DNA of 64,000 bases from Nelumbo lutea (taxonomy: Eukaryota > Streptophyta > Magnoliopsida > Proteales > Nelumbonaceae). Each line of letters begins with the position of its first letter. The stretch's first letter is position 1. Shown here in pieces: positions 23,177 through 35,139 of the stretch. A program made the translations under genes and the position numbers. Location of the stretch: assembly GCA_022828595.1 (NCBI GenBank), contig JAKGHH010000002.1, positions 41,572,222 to 41,636,221 of the forward strand, written 5' to 3'. The notes below the pieces were generated by a model. It searched no databases, was not told the origin of the DNA, and saw only the letters and a list, made by a program, of their open reading frames with translations.

Positions 23177-24044
23177 TGGTTGGAATCTTATTTTGGTAAA
23201 ATGGGGTTACAGTAATTTTGGAGGAAAAGTTTTGAACTGCGTCTGAAGGTATTGTCTTTAGAACGTTATTTGTCCCCACTCAGTTTCACTGAGTTTGCTG
23301 TTTGGTTACAGACAAATCCATTCCTAGGATACAACAGAGCCTTGGGCAAGAATCTACAACCAGCAAAGTTGAAGAATCTCCGAAGAAACTTTCTGTGAGA
23401 CTGTAGTAGACCGGATTGAAAGAGAAAAAAAGTGGATTTTAAAAATGTGTGTTCTGGTTTATGAAGAAGGCAAACAAAGGTAGGTTTATGAAGAAGGCAA
23501 GCAAATGTGTGTTCTGGTTTATGAAGAAACTCCTTAAATAGTTTATGAAGAGGTATGAAGAAAATGTAGTTTCTGGTTTAGAGAAGATACATTGAACAGT
23601 CACAATTTCAAATATTGTGACTGTTTAAAAAGTAGTTAACAATTAATGATTGTTAATTTTGAATTGTACCTCTTGATCACACCCGATCGAATTGTGAGAC
23701 CAGCAATCAGCATTGCACCAAAACCAAAGCTGCCCTTCGCGAGCCACGCGAAGTGCGAGCAAAATGCGCCTCTAAAGCACCTCATTGTGTCGCACACACG
23801 CGTGCGCGCACGTTGCGCGGTATCAAACCCCCATACTCTCCCCTACTATTTCTAAAGAGTGTAAATCAGCTCCTACTAAAATACTGGAAACAAAGCTTAT
23901 AATTTTCCAATGTGGGATAAGTTCAAAACTGGGTTTTGTAAGAGAAAAAATAGTTTTTCAATCAAGTGTGCAGGTGCAATTTCCCATGTAATTGACCAAT
24001 CAAACCCATTAGATTTAATCTCTTATGAGATTAAAATCCAAAAA
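23177..24044 (-). repeat. 3' LTR of the second Copia A copy
   Basis: Aligned to 14156-14958. It has an extra direct repeat near 23456-23530 (TGTGTTCTGGTTTATGAAGA occurs twice) that makes it longer. The right end reads ATTAAAATCCAAAAATC in place of ATCCAACA. Confidence 0.8.
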
Positions 24045-24588
24045 TCCCCACATTGATTGATCAATTACATAGTTTTCTCTCAATCCAAACTACTATGACA
24101 CAGTTATGCATACAAAATGTGTTTATCAACTTAAACCTTTTGTTAGTATAGATATCTCAGAGCCTTGTCAAAGTTATTGGTGATAAGACCTTAAACTAAT
24201 TACTCTCAAGACAGACTGAAGACATTCATACACACAAAAATGTCCAGTCTCTATAAAAGTTTCATGTTTTGTTCAACACTGTTATGACCATGTGCTTCTT
24301 TTCTGGTTTCATGAACAATCCCGAGAGTAAACCCAAACTCTCATGAGAAGTGGCACCACTTCTATATTCACATAGGTGAAGTTCCACTATGTGTTCCGTT
24401 ATTTAACACATTTCAGAACTTCATTAAGAGTTTAACTCAACCTCTCATCATAACGGACAATATTGTTTATGTTATGATGGGAAATTTCTCAATGTTAGTG
24501 CTAACAGTCACATTACTGTAACTTGTTTTACCCATTAAACCCAATACTGATGGTTTTTCAGTTCAGGTTGGGTTACCATTACAGGTGA

Positions 24589-25258
24589 CTAAGTAAAGGG
24601 TTTTAATCTCATCTCTTTGGTTGTCATTCTTACCAATTCTCTCGCCAAGCCCTTGGTAAGAGGATCAACCAAATTTTTACTTGACCTCACATAGGTTATA
24701 GTGATGACTCAATCTTGAATCAATTGCCTAACAAATTCATGTCTCAGACTTATATGTATAGACTTACCATTGTAGGTACCACTGTAGACTCTGTTCTTGA
24801 TAAAGTTGCCTCACTATCATAGTAAATGGAAATTAGAAGCATAGGACTAGGCCAAAGTTTTATATCCAATAATAAATTCCTAATCCATTCAGTATCTTTT
24901 CCAGCAGCCGCTAAGGCTATGAATTTGGATTTCATGGTCGAGTGAGATACACAAGTTTGTCACTTGGATGCCTAAGATATCGCACCCCCACCAAGGACAA
25001 AAATCCATTTAGAGGTGGACTTGTTATCTCCATTATTGGTAATCCAAGTTGCATCAGTTTACCATTCTAGTACAGGTGGATAATCACAGTAAAACAAGCC
25101 AAGTTCCAAGGTTCTCTTGAGATACTCAAGAACTCTCCCAATTGCCTTTCAGTGCTTTGCACCGGGATTGCTTGTAAACCGACTGAGTTTATTTACTACA
25201 AAAGTAATATCAGGTCTGATACAAAGCATAGCATACATCAAGCTTCCTACTGCACTAG
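24589..25258 (-). pseudogene. Copia RNase H remnant
   Basis: Contains the readable stretches KSKFIALAAAGKDTEWIRNL and LMYAMLCIRPDITFVVNKL, the C-terminal RT/RNase H region of Copia pol. Frameshifts and stops separate them. It ends on the same stop position as the copy at 15419. Confidence 0.82.
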
Positions 25259-25743
25259 TAGCTAATTTGCTTAAATACAGATGAAGAATTTCAAAAAAAG
25301 GACTGAAATGTGAAATACCATTGGACAAGACCAAAATCATTTTCCTCTGCTATTTGAGTTAGGTAAGTGAGTTGACTCATCCATACCTCATACAATCAGC
25401 TGATCTCTAGCCTTGAAGTTAAGTCTTTTATCCAACACTTAGCATGCAAACTTTGCTTTGTTCCACCAAGCGATCAGTCATTAAACTCGATGTTAGTTCT
25501 ATGCAGCCTTGGCCTTGAGGTTTATCACCGATTAGACTCAACGTCGATTGCAGGCTTGGTGCCGATTACACTCCTAAATGAACCTGGAACCAATCCCTTT
25601 CGCAGATTGACCACTGATTACAATCTTGATGCCAATACTAGAGCAAGATGAATTGCTTGATGCCAATTACAGGCTTGGTGGACGACAACCACAATGAAGT
25701 TTCAAAAAAAAAAAAAAAGAAAAAATGCAACCAAGACAACCAT
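25259..25743. other. Intergenic stretch with an A-tract
   Basis: No gene seen. Around 25540-25680 degenerate repeats of GGCTTGGTGCCGATTACA type occur, and a 15-base A run lies at 25707-25721. This could be a retroposed tail, but no source is recognisable. Confidence 0.35.
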
Positions 25744-25748
25744 CAATA

Positions 25749-26355
25749 TGTTGAAAAAAACATGCTATCTCACAATAGCCAAATAGCAAAAAATATATAT
25801 GTCTGAACAAAAACAAAATAATTTTGTTTTCCTCTTTGTGCAATTTAAATGGGAAATTATATGCAATAATAAGAACACAATCCACAAGTAGAAGACACAA
25901 GATTTTAACATCGAAAACCCTTCAAAGCGAAGGGAAAAACCATGGGCAACTAGCCACTTAAAAACATGCACTAATAAATCAATGGGATACAACAAAGTTC
26001 TTCTCTAGTAGTAAATCTAGAGGCTATCAGCATCAACTACTCACCAAAATGATAATAGAGAAGAGGAATAGCAAATCAAACCAATAGATATGCAGCTTGA
26101 GGCGCCATCAACTACATACTAAAATCTCAAGGTGATCACAGAAAGGAATGCCACGCAAGTTTTGTGTTCTTCGCCTATGAGAACCCACAAAAACTCTCTT
26201 CTCTTTTCCCTTCTCTCTCTCTCTCTCTCTAAAACAATCTTCGGTGGAAGGCTTCACCGAACCATTCGTATTCACTCAACTTGCCGAGTTTGTTTTGTTG
26301 CTCATTAATGTTTTTTTTTGTGGGCCCTCCATGTGGGAAGGGAGCCCAACCAACA
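25749..26355 (-). repeat. 3' LTR of Copia element C
   Basis: 607 bp, homologous to 29896-30604 but lacking about 100 bp of it. Differences include loss of the block around 29999-30029 and of the CACCTAAAGGTGGATTTC region present near 30223. Contains a (CT)n run near 26213-26230. Confidence 0.93.
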
Positions 26356-26371
26356 ATCCCCCCCTCACTTC
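26356..26371 (-). other. Polypurine tract of Copia element C
   Basis: The minus strand reads GTGAGGGGGGGAT directly before TGTTGG of the 3' LTR, as needed for plus-strand priming. Confidence 0.85.
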
Positions 26372-29240
26372 TCACGTGGAGGGTGCCAACCCCATGCCAA
26401 CAGCATTCCTGCAAATAACAAGCTTTTCCTTTGACAAAGTCTTGGTCATCATATTTGAGCCATTATCATCAGTATGAACTTTCTCAAGTTGTAGCAGCTT
26501 CAACTCTAACACATCTTGAATCCAATGATACCTCACATCTATATGCTTAGAACGTGAAGGGAGAGTAGAGTTCTTACTGAGGTGGATTGCACTCTGGTTG
26601 TCACAGTATAGAGCAAACTTTTCTCACTTATGACCCAACTCTTGTAGGAACTTTTTCATACACAAGACTTCTTTGTAGCCCTCGGTAATAGCAATATACT
26701 CAGCCTTAGTAATAAACAAAGCAACACACTTTTGTAGTTTTGATTGCCACGAAATAGCTCTCCCTACAAAGGTAATCAAGAACCCTGATGTAGATTTTCT
26801 AGAGTCAATGTCACCAACCATGTCTGCATCTGTATAACCATCTAGCACTGGTTTGTTACTTCCAAAGCACAAACAAACTCTAGAGGTACCTCTGGGATAT
26901 CTGATAATCCATTTCACAGCTGCCCAATGTTCTTTTCCTGGATTAGAGAGAAAGCAACTAACAACACCAACAACATGAGCTATATCTGACCTTGTACATA
27001 CCATAGCATACATCAAACTATCAACTACGGGTGCATAAGGCACATTCTTCATTTCTTCATTCTCTTTCTTACTTGTAAGACATTGCTTGGAGCTAAGCTT
27101 GAAATGACCTGCAAGTGGAGATACAACCGGTTTTGCTTTGCTCATATTGAATCTTTCTAAAACCTTCTCAATGTACTTTTCTTGCGATAACCAAAGCTTC
27201 TTGTTCTTCCTGTCACAGATGATTTTCATGCCAAGGATCTGTTTAGCTAGACCCAAATCCTTCATAGCAAAAACTTTACTGAGTTCCTTTTTCAACTTGT
27301 TGATTTTAACAGCATCATGACCAACAATCAACATATTATCCACATAAAGTAGGAGAATAACAAAATCATCATTAGAGAATTTTTTTACAAACATACAGTG
27401 ATTAGAAGTAATCTTACTGTACCCATTAGCTTCCATAAAGGAGTCAAACTTTTTGTATCACTGTCTAGGTGCCTGTTTGATCCCATATAAGTTATTTCTC
27501 AACCTACAAACAAGATCTTCTTTACCTTGTCTCACAAAGCCTTCAGGTTGCTCCATGTAAATCTCCTCCTCTAAGTTACCATGGAGAAAAACGGTCTTCA
27601 CATCAAGTTGTTCAATTTCCAAGTTTAAGCTAGCAGCCAATCACAAAACAACTCTGATAGACGACATCTTCACAACAGGTGAGAAAATTTCTTCAAAGTC
27701 AACACCCTTTTTCTGATTAAATCTCTTCACAACCAATCTTGCCTTGTACCGTGGTTGTGAGCAATTTTCTTCACTCTTCAATCTGAAAACCCATTTATTC
27801 TTCAAGGCCCTCTTACCCTTTGGTAGCTTTACCAAATCATAAGTATGGTTCTCATGGCTTTTAACCATTCTTGTTTCTTCTCATGAGACAAAACCTCCTG
27901 ATAATTATCTTGTTCTCCCCCATCAATAATCATTACATACTCAATAGGGGAGTGTCTTACAGAAGGTTGACGCACTCTAGTGGATCTTCTCAACCGAGGC
28001 TCTTCTGGTGGCTCTAAATTATTCTATTCATCTGCTTGCTCTTCTTCATTTACTGGCTCATTATCAATTGGAGGGGTATTTTCATTTTGATCTTCTTGTA
28101 CATATCTTCTATTTCCAGTATTTGCAACTGGTGAACCAACCATATCTGGGTCAACTGGTTCATGATCTATAGACTTTGGCTTATCTAGCTTTTCAAAGTC
28201 TACAATAGTCTGATCCTCGAGGAACTCTCTGCTTCTGATGAATTTCTTGTTGATTGGATCCCAAAACCTGTACCCAAATTCCTAATGACCATACCTAAGA
28301 AAGATACATTGCTTCGTTCTACTATTAAGTTTGGATCTCTCATCTCTAGGAACATGCACAAATGACCTGCAACAAAAAACTTTCAAATAATCATAAGATA
28401 CATCTCTTCCTTTCCAAACCTTCTCAGGAACATCACCATCCAAAGGAACCGAAGGAGAAAGATATATCAAATCAACTGCTGTTCTCATTGCCTCCCCTCA
28501 AAAGGACTTAGGCAGCTTTGCATGAGAGAGCATATATCTAATTCTGTCATTAATGGTATGGTTCATTCTCTCTGCAACACCATTGTTTTGATGTATTTTT
28601 GGCACTGTCTTCTCAAACTTGATCCCATGAGTTCTACAATACTCTGTAAATGGCCCTCTGCATTCACCACCATTATCTGCACGAACACATTTCAACTTCC
28701 TTCCAGTTTCCCTCTTAACTGTAGCATGAAAATACTTGAAAACATCTAAAGCTTGATCTTTAGTTTTCAAACAATAAGCACAAACCTTTTTGGAATGATC
28801 ATCAATAAATGTAATATAATAGTGAACACCACCAAGACTCAAAGAGTTCATAGAGCAAACATCAGTATGGACCAAATCTATAACATTTGCTCTTCTAGAA
28901 TGAGAGAAATTTTTAAATGCAACTCTGTGTTGTTTACCTACCAAGCAGTGAGAGCATGACTTCAAGTCAGAAAAATTCAAACCTGGAACATTATGCTTCT
29001 TTGAAAGAATCCGCAAACCATTCTGACTCAAGTGACCCAACCGTGTATGTCAAAGTTCAATGGAAGAGTCTTCAATTGCATTTACATCTCCCCCACAAGA
29101 TTTAGCCTTTATCACATAGAGAGAACTACATTTGTTTCCCCGAACTACCACCAAAGACCCTTTAGTGAGCTTTCATTTTCCTTCATCAAAGTAGTTTTGA
29201 TAGCCGTCATCATCAAGCATCCCAATGGAAATCAAATTAA
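26372..29240 (-). pseudogene. Copia pol (protease end, integrase, reverse transcriptase, RNase H)
   Basis: From the right: a protease/pre-integrase joint (NNVMHVPEICLNLISIG), GAG-pre-integrase (HTRLGHLSQNGLRILSKK), and integrase with HTDVC, ADNGGE and the Glu of NNGVAERMNHT all kept. Then come reverse transcriptase ([19 protein letters not shown] to LYVDNMLIVGHD) and RNase H (LYCDNQSAIHLSKN), ending at a stop at 26372. The RT motif is YVDN instead of YVDD, so a catalytic Asp is lost. Stops interrupt the frame near 28270, 28497, 27640, 27455 and 26624. Confidence 0.93.
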
Positions 29241-29470
29241 GGCAAATCTCAGGAACATGCATCACATTATTCAAGAGCAATTTGCAAGCAGTATTTATGT
29301 TCAGGCATACATCTCCTATACCGACAATTTTGCAAGTAGTATTTGTGTTCAGACAATTTGTGTTCAGGCATACATCTCAGGCAAAGAGATAATCAAACAC
29401 ATAGCACGAATCTCTTCATCTAACTTTACCTCCATAGCAGCCAACTGGTTCAATATACCTTGAAAGACAT
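29241..29470 (-). other. Scrambled gag/protease joint of Copia element C
   Basis: In place of the zinc knuckle and protease active site there is about 230 bp with short direct repeats: TTGCAAG with GTATTTATGTTCAGGCATAC, and partial copies GTATTTGTGTTCAGACA and TGTGTTCAGGCATAC. The pattern looks like a deletion filled with local copies. Confidence 0.7.
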
Positions 29471-29846
29471 TCAAGTGCTCAGAAACAAAAGTTCCATCTT
29501 GATATCGCAAACACATAAGCTTCTTGAAAAGAAAAACTTTATTCTGATAATTTCTTTTCTCATATAACTCCTACAGAATAGTCCACACCTTATGGGCGTT
29601 AGTCTCATTGGCAACATGCTGATACACAGTATTATCCACCAATTGCCTGATCTTTCCAACTGCCTTTCTATTTAGTTTTTCCCAGTCTTTATCGAACATA
29701 CCCTCTTGCTTGCCTTCATCACCCAATATGGTGTCTTCATAGTCATAACAACAGAGAAAATCCATCATTCTAGACTTCCATATTGAATAGTTTGAATTAG
29801 TGAGCCTAATCATAGTGCCACTGTTGTTACTGGTCGAGTCCTCCAT
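29471..29846 (-). pseudogene. Copia gag remnant (UBN2-type)
   Basis: Starts MEDSTSNNSGTMIRLTNSNY, followed by WKSRMMDFL and a conserved VDNTVYQHVANETNA region, the N-terminal part of Copia gag. It lies 46 bp inside the PBS. The C-terminal gag with its zinc knuckle is absent. Confidence 0.88.
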
Positions 29847-29881
29847 TTAATTAGCACAAGAAATTCCTCAAAATAACTATA

Positions 29882-29893
29882 GCTCTGATACCA
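29882..29893 (-). other. Primer binding site, initiator tRNA-Met type
   Basis: The minus strand reads TGGTATCAGAGC two bases inside the 5' LTR, the standard plant Copia primer site complementary to the 3' end of initiator tRNA-Met. Confidence 0.95.
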
Positions 29894-29895
29894 CT

Positions 29896-30604
29896 TGTTG
29901 AGAAAAACTTGCTATCTCACAATAACCAAATAGCAAAAAATATATATGTTTGAAAGAAAATAAAATAATTTTGTTTTCCTCTTTGTGCAATTTAAATGGG
30001 CATGCAAGCCAAACAATATCAACCAAGTAGAGAAATTATATGCAATAATAAGAACACAATCCACAAGTAGAAGACACAAGATTTTAACATGGAAAACCCA
30101 TGAAAGTGAAGGGAAAAACCACAGACAACTAGCCACTTCAAAACTTCCACTAATAAATCAATGAGATACAACAAAGTTCTTCTCTAGCAATAAATATAGT
30201 GGCTATCAGCATCAACTACTCACCTAAAGGTGGATTTCATCACATATCACCAAATAACTCAAAGACAAAAAATAAACCTCACCAAAATGATAATAGAGAA
30301 GAGGAATAGCAAATCAAACCAGTAGATATGCAGCTTGAGGCACCATTAATTGCATACTAAAATCCTAAGGTGATCGCAGAAAGGAATGCCATGCAAGTTT
30401 TGTGTTCTTCGCCCATGAGAACCCACAAAAACTCTCTTCTCCTTTCCCTTCTCTTTCTCTCTCTCTGTTTTTCTCTCTAAAACAATCTTCGGTGGAAGGC
30501 TTCACCAAACCATTCGTATTCACTCAACTTGTTGAGTTTGTTTTATTGCTCATTAATGTCTTTTTTTTGTGGGCCCTCCACATGGGAAGGGAGCCCAACC
30601 AACA
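29896..30604 (-). repeat. 5' LTR of Copia element C
   Basis: 709 bp, TGTTGAGAAAAAC to CCCAACCAACA, followed by the CAATA duplication. Contains a pyrimidine-rich CTCTCTCT tract near 30445-30480. Confidence 0.93.
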
Positions 30605-30609
30605 CAATA

Positions 30610-31592
30610 TGGCAAAGATGACATGATTTAGCTTCAAGGAGTGGAAACTCTGGATATTACTTCTACTACAACATTGATGGAATAGGCTATGAAAGCTCTA
30701 ATCCCTGGGCAAGTTCGATGGCGTTGCCGCCTAAGAGAATGTGAGTGAGAGCAAAGAGCAGAGACCATGAATGCCGAGAAGTAGTGAAAACATCGAAGGA
30801 TCCATTTCAAAAACACCCACCTTATAATATTATTAGGAGTTGAAGAGTTCTTCATTTGATCCCTTCACCAAAAGCTTTAGTACTCTCTACTGCTGAATTT
30901 GGTTGTTTAGGGTTCAAATTAGGATTATTCAAAAAGGGAAGTCTAAATATCAAAAACTATTGGGTTACCCGTTGGATAACCATGACCCAACCCACCCAAC
31001 CCATTAAATATCCCATTATTCGGTTGGGCGGGTTCGTGGATTGGGTTGAAAAACTACCACTCTACATAACACCATGCATGATTGTACTAATGTTTTCAAC
31101 TTGTCGTTGATCCAATTGGTTGGTTGAATCATTCGAATTGTATTTGACATTGATTTTGGGTCTGGTTCTTTCGAAACTCGTTACATTGTCAAAAAGTGTA
31201 GAATTAGTCAAAAATCATTTTACTTGGGTAGTTCAACTATTGACGCATTGACCCGGCCACCAGATTGTGAGTTGTACACTCAATGTATGTGCACACTTTT
31301 GAAGGCCATAACTTTGCACTTCACTGTCCAATTGGGATGATCTTTTTTTTTATTATTATTTTTATTTTGACTAACTTTTTAAGATCTACATGTCTCAACG
31401 TGCCAAAGGCACCTTGCTCAACTATTTTTGCCAAGAAAAACCTCTTTTGGGTCTAAAATTGCAATTTTAGCATTTTTATAAATAAAAAATAAAAAATAAA
31501 TTACAAAATATAAGTTAAACATAAAACAATATTTGTATTATACATATATTATATCTCAATGCATGTTTATACATTCCTATACACACACACAT

Positions 31593-31626
<34 letters not shown>

Positions 31627-32718
31627 GCTGACATGGCATGGACTGACCCATTCGACCCAGATGGTCGAACCAGTGACCCACGACCTGGAGGTAAACCGTT
31701 CAGCCTTCAGGAACATCCCATGGCATATGCTTATAAGATTTGGAACCTTCTCTAATCCCACCAAATATTGGAGCACTATTGGGGCCCTTACACCTAAACC
31801 CTCACATGCCTAAATGCCTTTTTTGTAATGTCACAATGCCTGAATGTTACATTCACTATGAAATTCATGCATGCACATTCCTTAAACATATTGAAGCATA
31901 GCTAAATTTATACTTCAATACCTGTAGTATATCATTATTAATCATAGCCTTCATTTTCTCATGTCTCATCTCCTCAACTACATCTCTATACCAATGCGGA
32001 TTGGGTGGCCAGGTCTGTTGACAATGGAAACTCATTTAACCGATCTTGTCTCATGGTCTGCAAATAAACAAATTCATGGTGATTTCATGATCTAGTACTG
32101 CAATCTCCTATTGAGGAGCTTGGCTTGCCTTCCTTTAATTTGTCTGCTTTGCTAATTTCTTTGATAATTAAAATGGCCTTAACATATACAAATACAGAAA
32201 CAGTCACACTAGAACAGTTCCTGAGATTTTAAACTCTCAAACCTGCTTCCTACTGTTTAAATGCCTATATTAAAGACTTCTGCTTTTATTTAGTTTCTTC
32301 TTTTTCCATGTGGAGGGGTGGAAGGAATGGAGAAGAAACAAAGTGGTAGGTAATATTGATGAACCATCGATCTGAAATGCTTAACACCTGGTTGTGAAGC
32401 TGATAGGCCTTTGAATTTCACGGCATCTCCCCGGGATCAGATTTATTTTCAAATTATTCAAAAAAGATTATTAATTCTATTAATTTTATCATCAATGTAT
32501 GCGATACTCATGGTGGTTCATTCACATAAAAATAGGAAATAAACAAGGCAAAGCATTAAAAATAGATATTAAGAGACATGGCAAAGCAACAGTATTATTC
32601 ACACGATTTACACCATTAGACATCAGACTCCATATGTCTATTCCCTAATCCCTCTCCCGTTGAGTCTGTAATTATACTTAAAAATTCTTTAATTACTACG
32701 TACATATGTATTAACTTA
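30610..32718. other. Intergenic stretch, no gene seen
   Basis: Downstream flank of the MYB gene. It contains degenerate CCCAACCCACCCAACCC and GTCGAACCAGTGACCC blocks like the arms of hAT-type MITEs (30960-31050, 31640-31700), and an (AT)n microsatellite at about 31604-31626. No supported coding region. Confidence 0.45.
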
Positions 32719-33997
32719 TTATAGGTCATATCCTAATACATAATCTGGAAACAAACCATCAGGCTGAAGAACAGAAGCTGAGTTCCAAGAATTTGATGAA
32801 GATGACTTTGTATCAAAATCATTAGCCCACCATGGCATGCTGTCCTTGACCCCTTCCGTTTCTTTGAAACAATCGAATTCAGTAATCTGATCTTCATTTG
32901 GTACGTACCCACAGTTTTTGCCATAAAGTAACTCATTTAATTCAGCATATAGACCTGCAGATACGGATTGGAGGTTTCTGTTAGATTTGTCGACGCTGTT
33001 TAGTTGTGACATGATAGTTGTGTCAATTGGAACAGAACCATTGCTAAAAGCAATGGAGCTCTCTGACGATGAGAACCCATTCAAAGAGTTCTCCAGTTTG
33101 GCTTGTTTACTGAGACTACTCGCCAAATTGTCTTCTTGAACACCAATTGGAGCTGTGGGTAGCTCATCCAAGGCAACCTTCTGACTGGTTCCAGCTTGAG
33201 TAGTAGCCCCTTCTTGCATCAGAGAGGTGGGATCATCGTTCGCGACGTGGTTGTTTGGGAAGATCTTACCTCCAAAGGGATGCAGTTTGGGCCACAGTGC
33301 AGCATTGTTATAGAAAGAGAATGGGCTTTGGAGGCTTTGAAGCTCCATGTGCAGTTGCAATCTTTCGAGCGCGGAGTTGCTTAGGGCTGGATTATCTTCC
33401 ATTCCGTTTGTGACTTTGGGATCTAGATTTAGTGCAGAAGATAGACGGCGAGTCTGAGTCTCTTTACGCCTTCCTAGCAGCTTTTTCTTCAGTCTGGTAT
33501 TCCAGTAGTTTTTGATGTCATTATCAGTTCTGCCAGGTAATTGGGCTGCAATTATTGACCACCTACAACAGAAGAAATTTTAACAATTAGACTCGATCAT
33601 GAGAGAGAGAGAGAGAGAGAGAGAGATTGGATTTCTATAGCTTGAGTTTTCTTTAACTTCGTTCTTCTCTCCCCTATCTTCTCTTTCTTTTTCATTTCTG
33701 ACTGTTAGAAAATGCTACCCTAAGGAAATCATGATCCACACAAACAGAGAGAGAGAGAGATTGGATTTCTATAACTTGAGTTTTCTTTAATTTCGTTCCT
33801 CTCTCCCCTATCTTCTCTTTCTTTTTCATTTCTTACTGTAGAAAATGCTACCCTAACGAAATCATGATCTACACAGAGACAGAGAGAGAGAGAGATTGGA
33901 TTTCTATAACTTGAGTTTTGTCCCCTATCTTCTCTTTCTTTTTCATTTCTTACTGTAGAAAATGCTACCCTAACGAAATCATGATCTACACAGAGAC

Positions 33998-34034
<37 letters not shown>

Positions 34035-34471
34035 TTCTACCTGCTTCCAATACTAATATAGAGGCTGCAGATGATGTTATCTTCTTCTTCGGAAAATCCA
34101 CCATGTTTAATGTTGGGTCTCAAATAATTCAACCATCTCAGTCTACAACTCTTCCCACACCTCTTAAGACCTGCAGAATTTATGAATAAAGAAAACACTG
34201 CTGATCAACTGAACGTTTCTTTATTTAATTAGAGGATACAAACACGAGCAAGATTACAAACAGGAGAATATGTGTACAAGTGTGTGAGAAAGAGAAAGCA
34301 AGAGCGAGCGAGAGAAGAAGAAGAAGAAGGCATACCGATCTTCTGAGGAAGAGCAATCCAGTTGCCTCCGGTTCCATACTTTTCGATATAGGCCTTAAGC
34401 ATCGCGTCTTCTTCGGGAGACCAAGGTCCCTTTTTCACGTTAGCTTTGTCACAGCAAGGAGCTCTACCCAT
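32719..34471 (-). CDS. MYB36: R2R3-MYB transcription factor, MYB36/RAX subgroup
   Basis: Three exons: 34336-34471 (136 nt), 34041-34170 (130 nt) and 32719-33562 (844 nt), all GT-AG, giving 369 residues. The start is the ATG at 34471, opening [21 protein letters not shown]2 has its three Trp and R3 begins [11 protein letters not shown], followed by the linker [20 protein letters not shown]. The exon sizes (about 135 and 130 nt) are those of canonical R2R3-MYBs. Outside the DNA-binding domain, [35 protein letters not shown] and the acidic [13 protein letters not shown] end fit the MYB36 branch of subgroup 14. The known family role is nuclear control of endodermis differentiation and Casparian-strip genes (MYB36) or axillary meristems (RAX). 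Which one applies is inferred from the C-terminal motif. No damage is seen; the gene looks functional. Confidence 0.93.
33598..34034. repeat. Minisatellite filling MYB intron 2
   Basis: Three copies of a ~134-bp unit start ATTGGATTTCTATA at 33626, 33760 and 33895. The third has an internal loss of about 20 bp. Units are joined by GA-dinucleotide runs. They share ATTTCT, CCCTATCTTCTCTTTC and GCTACCCTAACGAAATCATG. The array takes up most of the 478-bp intron (33563-34040) and ends 6 bp from the donor side. Confidence 0.93.
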
Positions 34472-34580
34472 CTCTCTTTCTTCCCTTTTCTCTCCAACCC
34501 TCTGTCTGTGTGCAATCGTCTGGTTAGATATGAAGAGGTGCCCTAGGATGGTTGGAGGGAAAGAGGGAAGGGAGACCAAG

Positions 34581-34590
34581 CTTTATAGGA
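34581..34590 (-). promoter_or_regulatory. TATA box of the MYB gene
   Basis: The minus strand reads CCTATAAAGC about 110 bp upstream of the ATG, implying a transcript start near 34550 and a short 5' leader rich in GAGAGAAAAGGGAAG-type purines. Motif and spacing only. Confidence 0.55.
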
Positions 34591-34599
34591 CGTGAGGGA

Positions 34600-35052
34600 T
34601 GATGTGATGCTTAGGGGGACAAAAGTCTCACAACTCACCTTCTCCTGTCTTACTATTCAACGCTACTGCTTCTTTTTAGGGTTTTTGCAAGCCTATTATC
34701 TAAAGGTCTTCTCTCTCTCTCTCTCTCTCTCTAGAATTGCTTTCTTTATATATGCTTTTGATTTTTCATTGAGGCTCCCTTTAATTTGGTTAATTTTGTT
34801 GCATGTACAATGAAGGAAACCAATAATTCCCGAAAATTATTATTTTATAGTGTTGAATTAAATACAAAATGCATGGCTGTGGAAAACCCCACCATTTTCA
34901 AAAAGTGAGTATGAATTGTAGGGAAATACCATTACTTACAATTTTCTGTTTGTTATTTTATCAATGGAGGTTGATCATCTCCATTCAAATTATTCATTTG
35001 TTTTCAACCATTCAGGTTTATTTTCTAAGTTAAAGCTGCTTTTGTTTCCTAA
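34600..35052. other. MYB upstream flank
   Basis: No gene. A (CT)n run lies at about 34708-34733. The rest is AT-rich promoter-distal DNA. Confidence 0.4.
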
Positions 35053-35139
35053 AGCTCAGCTTGGAAAGAGTACAAATAATACAAAACATAAGGTTTTGCA
35101 CTCTACATATATACATTTGTACTCCTTCCAAACTGAGCC
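35053..35139. mobile_element. Tourist-type MITE, GGCTCAG family, copy 1
   Basis: 87 bp. The right terminus reads GGCTCAGTTTGGAAGGAGTA on the minus strand and the left reads AGCTCAGCTTGGAAAGAGTA. TTA follows the right end. The centre ACATAAGGTTTTGCACTCTAC is shared (in part) with 36189-36312 and 47250-47368. Confidence 0.8.

Larger units (their letters stand above)
23177..25258 (-). mobile_element. Ty1/Copia element A, second copy, 5'-truncated
   Basis: Homologous to 14156-16080: LTR (about 23177-24044), spacer and the RNase H end of pol (24589-25258). It keeps a ~90-bp spacer block at 24388-24478 that the first copy has lost. Homology ends abruptly near 25258, so gag, integrase and RT are gone. 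The left end TGGTTGGAATC is altered relative to the family terminus. Confidence 0.85.
25749..30604 (-). mobile_element. Ty1/Copia element C, full span with both LTRs, defective
   Basis: Two LTRs with inverted TGTTG/CAACA ends, a perfect 5-bp duplication CAATA (25744-25748 and 30605-30609), PBS and PPT in the right places. At 4.86 kb it is a little short for the family because the gag/protease region is reduced. Gag, pre-integrase, integrase, RT and RNase H are recognisable on the minus strand. Stops and a changed RT active site make it inactive. Confidence 0.95.

Noticed and set aside
31604..31626. (AT)n and other (TA)n runs as origins or regulatory sites
   Set aside because: Simple microsatellites or TATA-region runs with nothing else to support a function.
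31559..31813. 84-codon plus-strand frame
   Set aside because: Made of an (AT)n microsatellite plus MITE-arm sequence.
34229..34579. Longer MYB exon-1 frame starting at 34579 and reading into intron 1
   Set aside because: The start at 34471 gives the conserved MYB N-terminus. The upstream Met lies at the TATA box, and the 3' part of this frame is intron.
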